Shown here in pieces: positions 54,235-64,000 of a stretch of 64,000 bases of DNA. The translations under genes were made by a program, and so were the position numbers. Source of the stretch: Adiantum capillus-veneris (lineage: Eukaryota > Streptophyta > Polypodiopsida > Polypodiales > Pteridaceae); assembly GCA_014529385.2 (NCBI GenBank), contig CM043953.1, positions 79,722,338-79,786,337 of the forward strand. Direction: 5' to 3'. The first letter of the stretch is position 1; each line of letters starts with the position of its first letter. The notes below the pieces were generated by a model that saw nothing but the letters and a program-made list of their open reading frames with translations, had not been told where the DNA came from and ran no database searches.

Positions 54235-54951
54235 AGACAGACAATTAGTTACAATTGGTCTAGAGTTCACACTAGACAGGCTCTCGCCTTGGAAGTGACA
54301 CGTGGCAATGATACAGTGGTCTAGTAGACACCGTGGCGAGATCACCACCACCATAGTTTGGAGATAAACTTGGCTGGACTGGGATATTTTGCTAGCCGTT
54401 GGAGGCTCTTTATGATCGTATGTGTGATTGGTTCTAATTGTTGGGGGATTATCCTCTTTCTATGGTCTAACGTCTTGAGTCTTGTGTCTTGCAACATCAC
54501 CGCACATTTTCACTCTCCTTGCACATTGGAGCCTCGACACCCCCATTGTGCCTGGAAGTCCTAGGCTTGTAGCTGAGGGTGCTGCTGCCAGAATTTGTAT
54601 GGTTCTATAGTACTATTATAGGAAGCATCAAACTTTCTTACCGAATCGAAGTCCTCCACCTCCACTCCCCCTACCCTCTCGAGCATCTCCCTCCACCAGC
54701 TCCTCACAACCCTTATCCCCTCCCCAAACCACTCTACACCAATTGTGTTACGACCAGCTGCTGCACTAGCCTCAATGGAGAAGCTGACAAGTATTCTCGC
54801 CAAGGTGTGCATAAACTTTCCTACCTTCAAGGGACTCTTCTCAGAGGATGCAAACGACCATGCAAGGAGGTTTGTATCTCTTTGTAGAGGTCGTGGCACA
54901 TTGCATTGAGGAGCACCCACTATAGAGGGGAGGACACATTATCTTCGCTAC
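54235..54951 (+). pseudogene. Scrambled Gypsy LTR, gag and LTR pieces
   Basis: 54240-54605 is LTR of the subfamily at 17023 (AGTGACACGTGGCA, GGTCTAGTAGACACCGTGG, GAGCCTCGACACCCCCATTG). 54620-54895 is gag (ASMEKLTSILAKVCINFPTF, KGLFSEDANDHARRF). 54896-54951 is again LTR 3' part (GCACATTGCATTGAGGAGC). Then pol begins mid-RT. The order LTR-gag-LTR-pol cannot arise from a simple insertion and implies several deletions or template switches. Confidence 0.8.
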
Positions 54952-56890
54952 ACCACCCCAATGGAAAATTTGGAGGAACACCTAGTTCAACTCTCTGCAA
55001 TCTTCCTTGTCGGGAGGTGCGTCTTAAGCTCAACCCTAACAAATGCCACTTTTTGGTAACTCAAGGTACGCTTTTCGGTGATGTGGTGTCAGCTAAAGAT
55101 TTAGCTCCTGACCTTGACAAGATAGTGGACATTCTGAGATTGCAGGCCCCTCTTAATCCAAAGGGTGTCCAAAGCTTTTTAGGCCACATAAGTTATCATT
55201 GCAAGTTCATGTGCATGTATGCCGACGTTGCCCGACCCTTGACCTGCCTGACCAGTGCTGCTGTATCCTTTTAATGGTCCACGGCTAAAACCCAAGCTTT
55301 TGCTTACCTCAAAAAGCGCCTTACTGAGGCACCTATTTTAGTTGCCCAAGATTGGTCTCTTACTTTTTATGTCCATACTGATGCTAGTCAGACTGCTGTG
55401 GGTGCTGTTCTGACTCAGCCTATCAAGGAATTCAACCTCGATCGCCCGATTCACTATACAAGGCGCATGCTCAAACAAAGGGAAGGTTTAGCTATTGTTT
55501 ATGCCCTGCAAAAATTCCGACACTATTTATTAGGGATTCACTTCACAATATTATTGATCATCATGCTCTACGTTATCTGTTGAATAAGCCACAAGTTGCA
55601 GGCCAAGTTTGGCGGTGGCTACTTCTAATCTAAGAGTTTGATTTCGAAGTAGTCCTTCGTCTAGGCAAGCGTCACATCATAGCCGATCACCTCTCTTGTA
55701 TACACAGAGGAGAAGAAGCTACACGTGTTGATGATGAATTTCTAGATAGCAATCTCTATAGAGTGGACACGACCCCTGAATGGTATGGGGATGTGTTGTA
55801 TTTGCTGTCCACTAGCCTATATCCAGAGAATGCCTCTCCCTTGCAGACTATTACTGAAGTCTCAACCATTTATTTTGATTGGAGGTCAACTCTACAAGTC
55901 AGGAACAAATGGTGTGTTGCACAGATATGTCTCTCCTCATGAAGTGGAGCATATTTTGGAAGATGCCACACTGGTCCCACAAGTGGCCATTACCCGGTCA
56001 CATCACAACACAAAAAATTCTACAGAGTGGTTTATGGTGGCCCTATGTGTGTAGGGATGCAATTGCTTATGTGAAGATTTGTGATGTCTCTCAAGGTTGT
56101 GCGCCTAAGCCCAATAGGCAATCCCACTGCCGTTTACAGGTATCAATGGCATGATTGCCCTTTGAAATATGGGGTTTGGACTTTGTTGGTCCAATTTCTC
56201 CCCCAGCTCAAACAGGCAATTGCAAATATCTTCTTGTTGTTACAAATTATGCCCCCCAATGGGCAGAATTACTGGCCACTATAGATTGCTCAAGTAACAC
56301 TATGACAAAGTTCTTGTATGAGAATATATTTTGCAGGTTTGGGTACCCCTTGAGATCACCAGTGATGGAGGCAGTCACTTTGTCAACGAGTTGATCGCAA
56401 CACTGCTGAACAACTACAAGATCTTTCATCACAAGTCTTGCTTCTACTACCCCAGAGCAAATGGACAGGCAAAGAGCACTAACACAGTTATAATTGCACT
56501 CCTCCGAAAAGCATGCCATCTGGATCCAACTTATGAGCTCAGGCAATCCTCGGCACCGTCTGGGCATAACGCACTTCCTTCAAAGCAACCACAAACCACA
56601 CTCCCTTTCAACTAGCTTTCAGCTTAGAAGCACTTGCTCCTTTCGAATTCAACTCCGGATCCTCTAGGGTGGGCAGCTTTCTTGTCAGAGCTAGGATTGC
56701 CTCCACCCACCTCTCGTTTATCCATGTTGGAAGAGAGCCGCACATTAGCTTCGCACGCTCTCTAGGCAGAGAAACTTTGTCACAAAGCATAGCATGATCG
56801 TCATCTTCGCAAGCCTAAAATAGTGCTAGGCTCGCTGGTGCTACAACCTCTATCAAGCACGCTACCAGAAAAAAGTAAAAACATAGTACC
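54952..56890 (+). pseudogene. Ty3/Gypsy pol fragment (end of RT, RNase H, integrase), resumes at 63548
   Basis: Starts after the RT catalytic site (TPMENLEEHLVQLSAIFL, LKLNPNKCHFLVTQGTLFGD). RNase H reads TDASQTAVGAVLTQPIKEFN then REGLAIVYALQKFRHYLLG. Integrase follows with SPHEVEHILEDATLVPQVAI, WGLDFVGPISPPAQTGN, TSDGGSHFVNELI (D retained) and RANGQAKSTNTVI, where the catalytic Glu has become Lys. Many frameshifts occur. Near 56890 the sequence (YQKKVK-like) is cut by the minus-strand element, and the missing C-terminus reappears at 63548. Confidence 0.88.
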
Positions 56891-56897
56891 CTGTTGG

Positions 56898-57391
56898 CAT
56901 GATATCTCACTCCACAGAATGTGAACACAGAAGACAAAGAACAATAGAGCAACAACAATACAACTCAGCAGAACCTGAACATGAACAGCATGAACATCGA
57001 CAAACTCAAAGAAACGATACAGACTCTGGCATGGCAGCTCACTCAGCTCAAGCCCAGATCTCACAGGTACAGTGGGGGTGTCGAGGCTCAACTGTGCAGG
57101 GATGGTGCAGACGTGCTGTGTGTACTGAAGATAATGGACCCTAGATCCCAGACCACACAAAAAGAGATAACAATAAACCCAAACAGCTACAGATATATAC
57201 AACATGAAGAGCCACCAATGGCTACAAAATATGCACTCTAGCTAAGTCTATCTTTGAATTGTGAGGTGGTGTGCTGACCATGGTGTCGACTGGACCACCA
57301 CCCGTATCCCTGCCACGTCACAGTCACCAACCGTTCAGTTTCAACTGACTAACGGCCTGTCCCATGCCCGTGACACTGTAGCCCTGCTACA
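56898..57391 (-). mobile_element. 3' LTR of the minus-strand Gypsy element, truncated at its end
   Basis: On the minus strand it begins TGTAGCAGGGCTACAGTGTC at 57391 and follows the LTR at 63547-62987 down to ATATCATGCC, lacking about the last 70 bp. It abuts the broken plus-strand pol at 56890. Confidence 0.87.
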
Positions 57392-57608
57392 GGTTGCCCG
57401 CCACAAAACCACTCATCGTCTCGGTGAGAGAACTGCTGAAACTACTAAAAGACTGAAACTGCAATAATAAATTACTACTGTACTGCCATGCTGTCATCCC
57501 AGAGAAAGAGTAGTCGCCACAGCCGCACCCGAAAAATCAGTCTCTGAGGGTGGAGCCATCAAATCAATGGTGGAACTTCACTGCTGGACTAGAGGCGGCT
57601 GGGCTTTG

Positions 57609-58039
57609 CTATCCACAACCTGGCCGCCTATAAAAGGCACCGCCACCTATAGTTGTAGGCACATCAGTAGGTAACTCTACAGTGGCTAATGCAGTCAGAC
57701 CTAGTTGTTGCAATTGATCTTGAGAAAAGATATCCTTCAGAGAAGGATGAGGTAGCTGATGGCATGGTGCAACATCTGTTGTGCCCGCTTTCTTATGTTT
57801 CTAGGGTCCACCTCTGGGCTGCTAGACTTCTGTGATTCTGATTCTGAGCTGGAACTTGGATCCACCATGTGAGAGGGAATTCTGTAGCTCTCGTTGCTGG
57901 CTTCACTAGAAGTCATCTCAGTAACACCATGTCTGATGTGATTAGATTCTGCTTCTTCTACAGAAGCACTTACTATTTCCCTGCGGGGAGGCTTCTTACG
58001 CAAAACCTCCCATCGTAATTGCTGAGTACTACTTGCCAT
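57609..58039 (-). CDS. Unrecognised ORF in the 3' region of the minus-strand Gypsy element
   Basis: The first frame, 58039-57737, encodes 100 residues starting MASSTQQLRWEVLRKKPPRR, with a serine-rich middle (DPSSSSESESQKSSSPEVD) and a basic helix (RNIRKRAQQML). After a likely frameshift near 57760 an open frame continues to 57609 (KDIFSQDQLQQLGLTALATV, VPTTIGGGAFYRRPG). It lies between the integrase stop (59390) and the 3' LTR, on the element strand, where some Gypsy elements have an extra or envelope-like ORF. I see no signal peptide or membrane segment and no known domain. The plus-strand relative (52637-53407) lacks it, so it could be captured or host sequence. Confidence 0.35.
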
Positions 58040-58379
58040 ATTATCTCAGTAACCACTCCGAAAAGTACACTCAGCAAGGATACTGTACCCTGTGTACTGT
58101 ATCCTGTGTACTGTTGTTCTACTGGTATTCTGTGTATACTGTTCTTACCACAATAGTTTACATTCCAAGCAAAGTCCCATAGAAGCGTACATACATATTC
58201 TTGGCAACAATATATCCCACTGGCAGACTTGAAATACTCACTCCACACTTGACAAGCTGAATGAAATATTCACTGCACACACTTGACAGGCTGATCCTTA
58301 CCGAGTAGTTGCTGGCGCTTACTTCTGCGATAGGCAGTACGACCACGGTCTCCAGTGTTAATGGCAGTGCGTTAATTGA

Positions 58380-58925
58380 AGAGGGATAGGCAGAAGGGTA
58401 GTAGGAGATAGGGCGAGGATGATGGGTCGCGACACAAAAGCGATGCGGGGGGAGACGAAAGCAATGCGGGGGGGGGGGGGGGGGGGAGTATGGTAGCGAT
58501 GCAGGGTAGGTGGGGTTAAGGCGATTGGGTAGGGGTGAGGGAAGATAGAGGGCGATAAAACTGGGTAGGCCGTTGCAACAGGAGGTAGGGGCGAGAGGCA
58601 GTGGTTAGGGCAAGGGGTCGTGGGTATGGGCGAGTCCAAGTAGGTAGGGACAAGGGTAGTAATTGAGGGGCGAGAGCAGTAGGTAGGGGCAAAGGAAAGT
58701 AGAGAGGGCGAGGGGCGGTAGAGAGGGGCGAGGGTTAGTAGACAAGGGGCGAGGGTTGGTAAAGAGGGACGAGGGCAGTTAGGCCTAGGAGGGAGTAAGG
58801 GTGGTTAGGGGCAGTAGAGAGGGACAAGGGTTAGTAAAGAGGGGAGAGAGCAGTTAGGCCTAGAGGTAGTAAGGGGGGTTAGTATGGAGGTAGGAAGGGG
58901 GTTTAGTGGTGACTATAGACAGACA
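58380..58925. repeat. G-rich imperfect minisatellite with a G19 run
   Basis: The plus strand is strongly purine-rich with many GGG/GGGG runs and recurring words (GAGGGGCGAGGG, AGGGTTAGTA, GCAGTTAGGCCTAG). An uninterrupted run of 19 G lies at 58468-58486. The strand asymmetry suits G-quadruplex or triplex formation. Open frames through it on the other strand are low-complexity artefacts. Confidence 0.85.
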
Positions 58926-59389
58926 ACTTTGTGCTACTGAACGAAGAGTGGGAACTTAGAAAAGTCTCCCAATGACCCGAGTGTGTTACACTAGAAGAAG
59001 AAGAAGATGAAGAGAGTTTTAACTTCATAGGAAACTATCACAGAAGACCTCACATATCTAGCCAAGGAGTTCAACTAGAGAGACCCCAATAAAAGCGTCA
59101 AACACTGATGATAGAAAGCATTACAATCAAGGTGGTCCACACTTATGAAAAGAATGATTGGATTTCAAGAAGTTCAAGACGAAACAAGCACACCAATTAC
59201 ACAGTGTAGAGAAAGTATACCTAAGGAGGAAATGTGGAGACTCCCACAGGCATAGCAGAGATTGAGAGTGTGCAGAGAGGCTTTGGTGGGTAGCTAATGG
59301 AAAGAAGAGAGATGGGAGATTTAGGAACCTATACTATAGGCATAACAATTACAGGTGGCGAAACGGCTGCAGACTATTTACTCAGATGT
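58926..59389. other. No gene seen (minus-strand element 3' region)
   Basis: Purine-rich sequence with GAAGAAGAAGA near 58992 and no recognised protein. It lies downstream of the minus-strand integrase stop. Confidence 0.5.
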
Positions 59390-62316
59390 TTACTCAGAGG
59401 GATAATAGCACTTGATTCTGCAGCCATTTACTAGCGGCAAGGGAACACCGTCCAAAGTTACTAGCTGGATCGTTCCCTGTGGCAAAATTTCCTGTACCAT
59501 GAATGGACCTTGCCAAGCTGGGACCAACTTCTTTGCTTTTTTTTGATATCTAGCTTGATACAGTAGCACCAATGATCCTTGCATAATTTTTGGCTTTCTG
59601 AGATGGCGATCATGCCACGCCTTGCGACGAAGCTGCTCTACTTCAAGAGCCTGAGAAGCCAAACGACAACTTTCTTCCAATAACGCGAAACGAGAGACAT
59701 AGGCAGACCCCAAACTCCCACTGGCACGGAGACTGCCTACCTGTGGAGATCCTGAGTTGAATTCAAAGGGTGCTATTGCTTCCAAAGCGAAGGCTAACTA
59801 AAATGGGGTGTGGTTGGTCGTGGCTTTTAAAGAAAGGCGGTAAGTTCAAAGAGTGCCGTGGATAGCTTGAGCCCAAGATGCCGGATGTAGATGACATGCT
59901 TTCCTCAAAAGGGCTATCAGAACCTTGTTGGTGCTCTCGGCATGCCCATTTTCTCTGGGTAATAGGAACAAGACTTTCGATGAAAAATCTTATAGTTGGC
60001 TAGCAAGGTGAAAATCATTTCATTAACAAAGTGACTACCCCTATCACTGGTGATCTCCAGTGGACATTCAAACCTGCAAAAAATATTTTCATACATGAAC
60101 TTAGCTACAGTGTTGCCAGTGTAATCGGTTGTCGCCAGTACTTCAGCCCACTTAGTTGCATAATCTGTAGCCACCAACAGACACTTCCGGTTACCAGGTT
60201 GTGCCGGAGGAGCAATTGCACCCACAAAATCCTTACCCCATCGCTCAAAGGGCAGCCATGCCATAGAGGCAATTGCATCCCGAAAACATACGGCCACCAT
60301 AGACCACTGTAGATCTTTTGGACAGTGATGTGACCAGGGTAATGGTCACCAGTGGGACCACTATAGGCAATTGCATCCCGAAAACATACGGCCACCATAG
60401 ACCACTCTGTAGATCCTTTGGGCAGTGATGTGACCAGGGTAATGGCCACCAGTGGGACCACTATGGACATCTTCGAGAATGTTCTCAACTTTTTGAGGAG
60501 AGAGACACCGTCTTAGAACACCATCTGGTCCTGACTTGTAGAGCTGGGCATCTTCGAGAATGTTCTCAACCTCATGAGGAGAGACACTGTCTCATAACAC
60601 CATCCGGTCTCGACTTGTAGAGCTGGCCTTCAATCAGAGTGAATGGCCTAGACCTTAAAAGCAATCTTCTCTTTTACAGTGGAGACGCATTCTCAGGGTA
60701 CAGACCAATCGATAGCAAATGTAAGACATCCCCGTACCATTCTGGAGTAGTATCCACCTTAGAGAGACTGCTATCAGGAAAGTCATTTGCAACCCCTGTG
60801 TCTTCTTCACCTGTGTGAATGCAAGAGAGGTGGTCAACAAGGACATGATGTTTGCCGGGTCTGAGTACCACTTCAAAATCAAACTCTTAAAATAAGAGTA
60901 GCCATCGCCATACTCGACCTGCAACTTGCGGCTTATTACGCAAATAGCGCAGGGCATGGTGATCAGTAATAATTGTGAAGTGGACCCCCAATAAATAATG
61001 GTGAAATTTTTGTAACGCATACACAATAGCCAAATCTTCCCTTTTTGAGGTGCTATAGTTGCGCTCTGCTTTGGTGAGCAGGCGACTTGCATAGTGAACA
61101 GGGCGATCCAAGTTGTACTCCTTACTAGGCTGAGTGAGCACAACACCTACAACCAGTTGACTGCCATCAGTATGCACATGAAAAGGAAGAGACCAATCGG
61201 GAGCCAGTAGAATCGGTGCTTCAGTGAGGCGTTTTTTGAGATATGCAAATGCTTAAGCTTCAGGTTTGGACCATTGGAAGGATACAGTAGCACTGGTGAG
61301 TTGGGTTAGTGGTTGAGCAACATGTGCATACATGCATATAAACCTGCGATGATAGCCTTTATGGCCGACAAAGCTCTGAGCACCTCTAGGGTTGATTGGA
61401 GGTGGTAACTTCAAGATTGCTACTATCTTCTCTAGGTCAGGCGCTGAACCTTTACCAGACACTACATGGCCTAGAAGTGTACCTTCAGTGACCAAAAAAT
61501 GACATTTGTTCGGATTGAGTTTCAAGCGTGCCTCTCTGCACCTGAGAAAGACAGCAGAGAGCTGAGCGAGGTGCTCCATTGGGGTTGAACACGGAGCACC
61601 CGAGAAAGTTGAAAAATCATCCATGAAGATGCGAAGATGATCTTTAAGTAAAGGAAAAAATACTGCTCGATTGAAAAAAGGTGGAGCATTTCTCAACCCA
61701 AAGGACATTCGAGTGTAGATAAAGCCCGTGGAGTCACGAAAGCCGTTATATCTGATCACCTGGATGGATGCCGAACTGGTTGTATCCACTTAACCCATCC
61801 ATGAAATTGTACAATACATGTCCTGCTACTTCTTCTAGCACACGCTCAGTGAAAGGTGTGGGAAAACCATCTGGAATAGTTACCTTGTTCAGAGCGCGGT
61901 AATCTACGCACACACAGATTTTATTGGACTCCTACCACTCGAAGTGCTCCACAGGTACAATGATCCTTGCCTCTTGCATTTTTTTCTAGCTCTGACTTGA
62001 CAGCTTCTGCATACTTTGGGTTGAGCTTGTAAGCTCGGCCTTTGACAAGCTTAGCCCCTTCAACCAGAGGGATAGTATGGACACCCAATTCTAGTGAGAT
62101 CCCTTCCAAATCCTTGTAGGGCCAAGCAAAAACGTCTCTAAAAGAGTGCATTACAGAGACTACCTGATCGAGTAGCATGGGATGCTCCCATAAACAAGCT
62201 GCTAAGAGGATGTGCTGAGGGTTGTCTCTGCAAACTGACTGTACCACTTGTCTGCTAATCCATCCAAGGTAGATGGGAAGAGTACCAAGTAGGCATCTTC
62301 TCGGTTGAGGCCACAA
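59390..62316 (-). pseudogene. Ty3/Gypsy pol, minus strand: RT, RNase H, integrase, decayed
   Basis: From 62316 down: pre-RT (HSFRDVFAWPYKDLEGISLE, VKGRAYKLNPKYAEAVKSEL), then RT in other frames (RMSFGLRNAPPFFNRAVF, catalytic RIFMDDFSTFSGAP at about 61640, KLPPPINPRGAQSFVG), RNase H (61177-60887, TDGSQLVVGVVLTQPSKEYN, FHHYLLGVHFTIITD), a linker (60871-60674), and integrase (60488-59785, WGKDFVGAIAPPAQPGNRKC, TSDRGSHFVNEMI), with the frame broken at the catalytic E region. The C-terminus 59785-59390 is intact (PAWQGPFMVQEILPQGTIQL, NGCRIKCYYPSE, stop). Two tandem duplications disturb the integrase N-terminus (60267-60630). It is closely related to the plus-strand pol at 48785-52636. Confidence 0.9.
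60267..60630. repeat. Two adjacent tandem duplications inside integrase
   Basis: A 98-bp unit (AGGCAATTGCATCCCG start) occupies 60267-60364 and 60365-60462. Next to it an 81-bp unit (CATCTTCGAGAATG start) occupies 60468-60548 and 60549-60629. Copies differ by a few bases. Confidence 0.9.
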
Positions 62317-62690
62317 CCTCTGCAGAGAGAAACAAACCTCCGGGCATGGTCGTCAGCATCTTCTGTGGAGAGACCTTTGAAAGTCGGAAACTTAATGTTC
62401 TCCTTAGCTAGAACTTGTGAGTTCTTCCATGGTTGTCTGTGTAGGAGCTTGTTGCACTAGAGCTTGCTGTAACACGGTGGGTGAGAAGTTTATTGATGGG
62501 GGTGATCGGGAGGTATAGAACTGGTTGAGGAAGAAGGTGGGGGTAATGGGGCTGGTGGACTTCGGGTTGGCACGAACGGTTGACGCTTCTTGTGGTAGTA
62601 CTTCAAGGGACTTAGTAGTGGGCTTTGTCGCTCTTTTGACTGCCTTGTGTGTGTCGTGCAGTAACCAGAACCCACCCAAGCTTTGAGCAC
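62317..62690 (-). pseudogene. Gag remnant fused to pol by an internal deletion, minus strand
   Basis: On the minus strand: RQSKERQSPLLSPLKYYHKK, LQQALVQQAPTQTTMEEL, then after shifts IKFPTFKGLSTEDADDHARR and DGLADKWYSQF, aligning with the first half of the plus-strand gag. At about 62250 the sequence passes straight into the pre-RT part of pol. The zinc knuckles, protease and linker have been deleted (roughly 2.5 kb relative to the plus-strand relative). Confidence 0.85.
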
Positions 62691-62986
62691 TGAACGAAGA
62701 CCTTTACCTCACATTGGTCCAGACTCCTCTAGACCAGGGCGAGTGACTTGCTCTTAGCTAGACCTGGACGAGAGAGACTAGACCCAGCCTGGAGACTACT
62801 AGACCAGGACGAGAGACTTAGATGAAGACGAGTGACGAGACTAGCTGGTCTAGTCTTGAGCTGGACAGACCAAGCTGGACTACTCTAGTCCAGACAAACA
62901 CGAGAGAGCTTAAACGAGCTAGCTCCTTGATCTGTAGGCACAGTGGAGTGAAACTTCAGTTGAGGTCCCATCGTGATTGCCAAAAA
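62691..62986 (-). other. Leader and primer site of the minus-strand Gypsy element
   Basis: A GGTCTAG/CTAGACC-rich leader. The primer-site-like TGGCAATCACGATGGGACC reads on the minus strand at 62982-62964. Confidence 0.75.
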
Positions 62987-63547
62987 TGAGAGCACCTGTA
63001 GCGGAGGTAGTGTGTCGTGCCCTCTATAGTGGGTGCTCCTCAATGCAATGTGCATGATATCTCTCCACAGAATGCGAACACAGAAGAAAAAGAACAACAG
63101 AGCAACCACAGTACGACTCAACAGAACCTGAACATGAACAGCATGAACATCGACAAACTCAAAGAAACGATACAAACTTTGGCATGGCAACTCACTCAGC
63201 TCCAGTCCAGATCTCACAAGTACAGTGGGGGTGTCGAGGCTCAACTTTACAGGGATGGTGTAGACATGCTGTGTGTACTGAAGATAATGGACCCTAGATC
63301 CCAGACCACACAAAAAGAGAGAATGATAAACCCAAACAGCTACAGATATATACAACATGAAGAGCCACCAACGGCCGCAAAATATCCACTCCAGCTGAGT
63401 CTATCTCTGAACTCTGAGGTGGTGCGCTGGCCACGTGTCGACTGGACCACCACCCGTATCCCTGCCACGTGTCACAGTCACCGACCATCCAGTGTCAACT
63501 CTAACTAACGGCCTATCCCGTGCCCATGACACTGTAGCCCTGCTACA
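62987..63547 (-). mobile_element. 5' LTR of the minus-strand Gypsy element
   Basis: 561 bp. On the minus strand it starts TGTAGCAGGGCTACAGTGTC at 63547 and ends GGTGCTCTCA. It pairs with the truncated 3' LTR at 57391-56898, giving an element of about 6.6 kb. Confidence 0.9.
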
Positions 63548-63646
63548 ACTCTTGATGGCCAATCCCTGCCTTTGGTGAATAATTCAAGAGTAAAGGCTTA
63601 TTGGACCAAGTCAGAGGCCAATGTTGTGCAGTTCACTCCCACTTAG
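63548..63646 (+). pseudogene. C-terminal end of plus-strand Gypsy pol, displaced by an insertion
   Basis: Reads TLDGQSLPLVNNSRVKAYWT to a TAG stop at 63644, the same ending as LEGVPLPLVNGSRIKCYYSSE-type pol tails. It directly abuts the minus-strand 5' LTR. It is the missing end of the plus-strand pol cut at 56890, with the short piece between lost. Confidence 0.8.
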
Positions 63647-64000
63647 CCACCATCTCGTCTCTGTCAGAGCCTTTCAGATCAGTAACTTCGACCCTTTAGT
63701 CACCCTGTCACCCATCTAGCCTCAACATTTGTCACCGTCCTCCTTCCCTATCTACTGTTGTGAGTTAGTTTTCTTCTCATGAAGAGTTGTCGCCTTTTTC
63801 GAGCCCATGTAATTTTTTTGTCTTCACATCACCTCTTATGGTCACTCCTACCTAATGAATCTGCAGCATATTGTGGCACTTAAAATTGATCAATATGTCG
63901 TTGCGTTTGATGCCCTTTTGCGAACCTTCAATAGCTATGTAGTAGTTTTGGTTGGTGTCTCTTCTCCGAAACCCATTTCGAAACCCCATGGCTACTACAC
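63647..64000 (+). other. Downstream of plus-strand pol; no gene seen
   Basis: Probably the 3' untranslated region of the interrupted plus-strand Gypsy element. No LTR start is reached before the window ends. Confidence 0.5.

Noticed and set aside
58358-58639. Proline-rich minus-strand open frame
   Set aside because: It is a translation of the C-rich strand of the minisatellite.
1-64000. CRISPR arrays, tRNA or rRNA genes
   Set aside because: No regularly spaced repeats of CRISPR type and no cloverleaf or rRNA-like sequence were noticed; tRNA-like words are primer-binding sites next to LTRs.

Overview
The window looks like repeat-dense nuclear DNA of a land plant with a large genome. Two host genes are recognisable, both only in part. 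Both match plant proteins and have plant-type introns. A homosporous fern would fit the very long, transposon-packed introns and the types of Copia and Gypsy elements, but the species is an inference. I found no bacterial-type operon, rRNA, tRNA or CRISPR array.

Layout. 1-1500: decayed Ty3/Gypsy pol. 1500-3500: non-coding repeats and CA tracts. 3502-4121 (+): last two coding exons of a 3-ketodihydrosphingosine reductase gene (TSC10/KDSR). 4122-15091: intergenic, holding a wrecked antisense Copia element with a Gypsy scrap inside it, and a pair of old direct repeats. 15092-29847 (-): the last eight coding exons found of a plant VPS13-type lipid-transfer protein, convergent with TSC10. One intron of this gene is about 12.3 kb and holds LTRs, Copia gag, Gypsy gag-protease, LINE fragments on both strands and a gene for a probable HUH (Rep-like) endonuclease at 24304-25380. 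No VPS13 exon was found from 29848 to 64000, so the next upstream intron is either more than 34 kb long or the gene is broken there.

29895-39045 (+): a head-to-tail run of LINE copies. Copies that keep their 3' end finish in a conserved tail (a motif starting CTCATAGG, a short hairpin, then AGACGTTAA) followed by a (CT)n microsatellite, and the next copy starts directly after the CT tract. One copy keeps a long open frame with partial endonuclease, reverse transcriptase and a C-terminal zinc finger. Another, older copy retains ORF1 and ORF2 and is interrupted by a solo LTR.

39046-64000: nested Ty3/Gypsy elements. A decayed element (gag to integrase, 39046-44849) has a short non-autonomous LTR element in its RT. 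A second family (LTRs starting TGTAGCAGG) gives a stray LTR plus leader (44850), a nearly complete element (45755-53755; gag with four zinc knuckles; pol broken mainly by three stop codons), a scrambled plus-strand copy (54240-56890, resuming at 63548), and a minus-strand copy (56898-63547) inserted into it.

The most unusual items are the probable HUH endonuclease gene with nearby palindromes and the LINE family associated with CT tracts. No transposon here appears fully intact.
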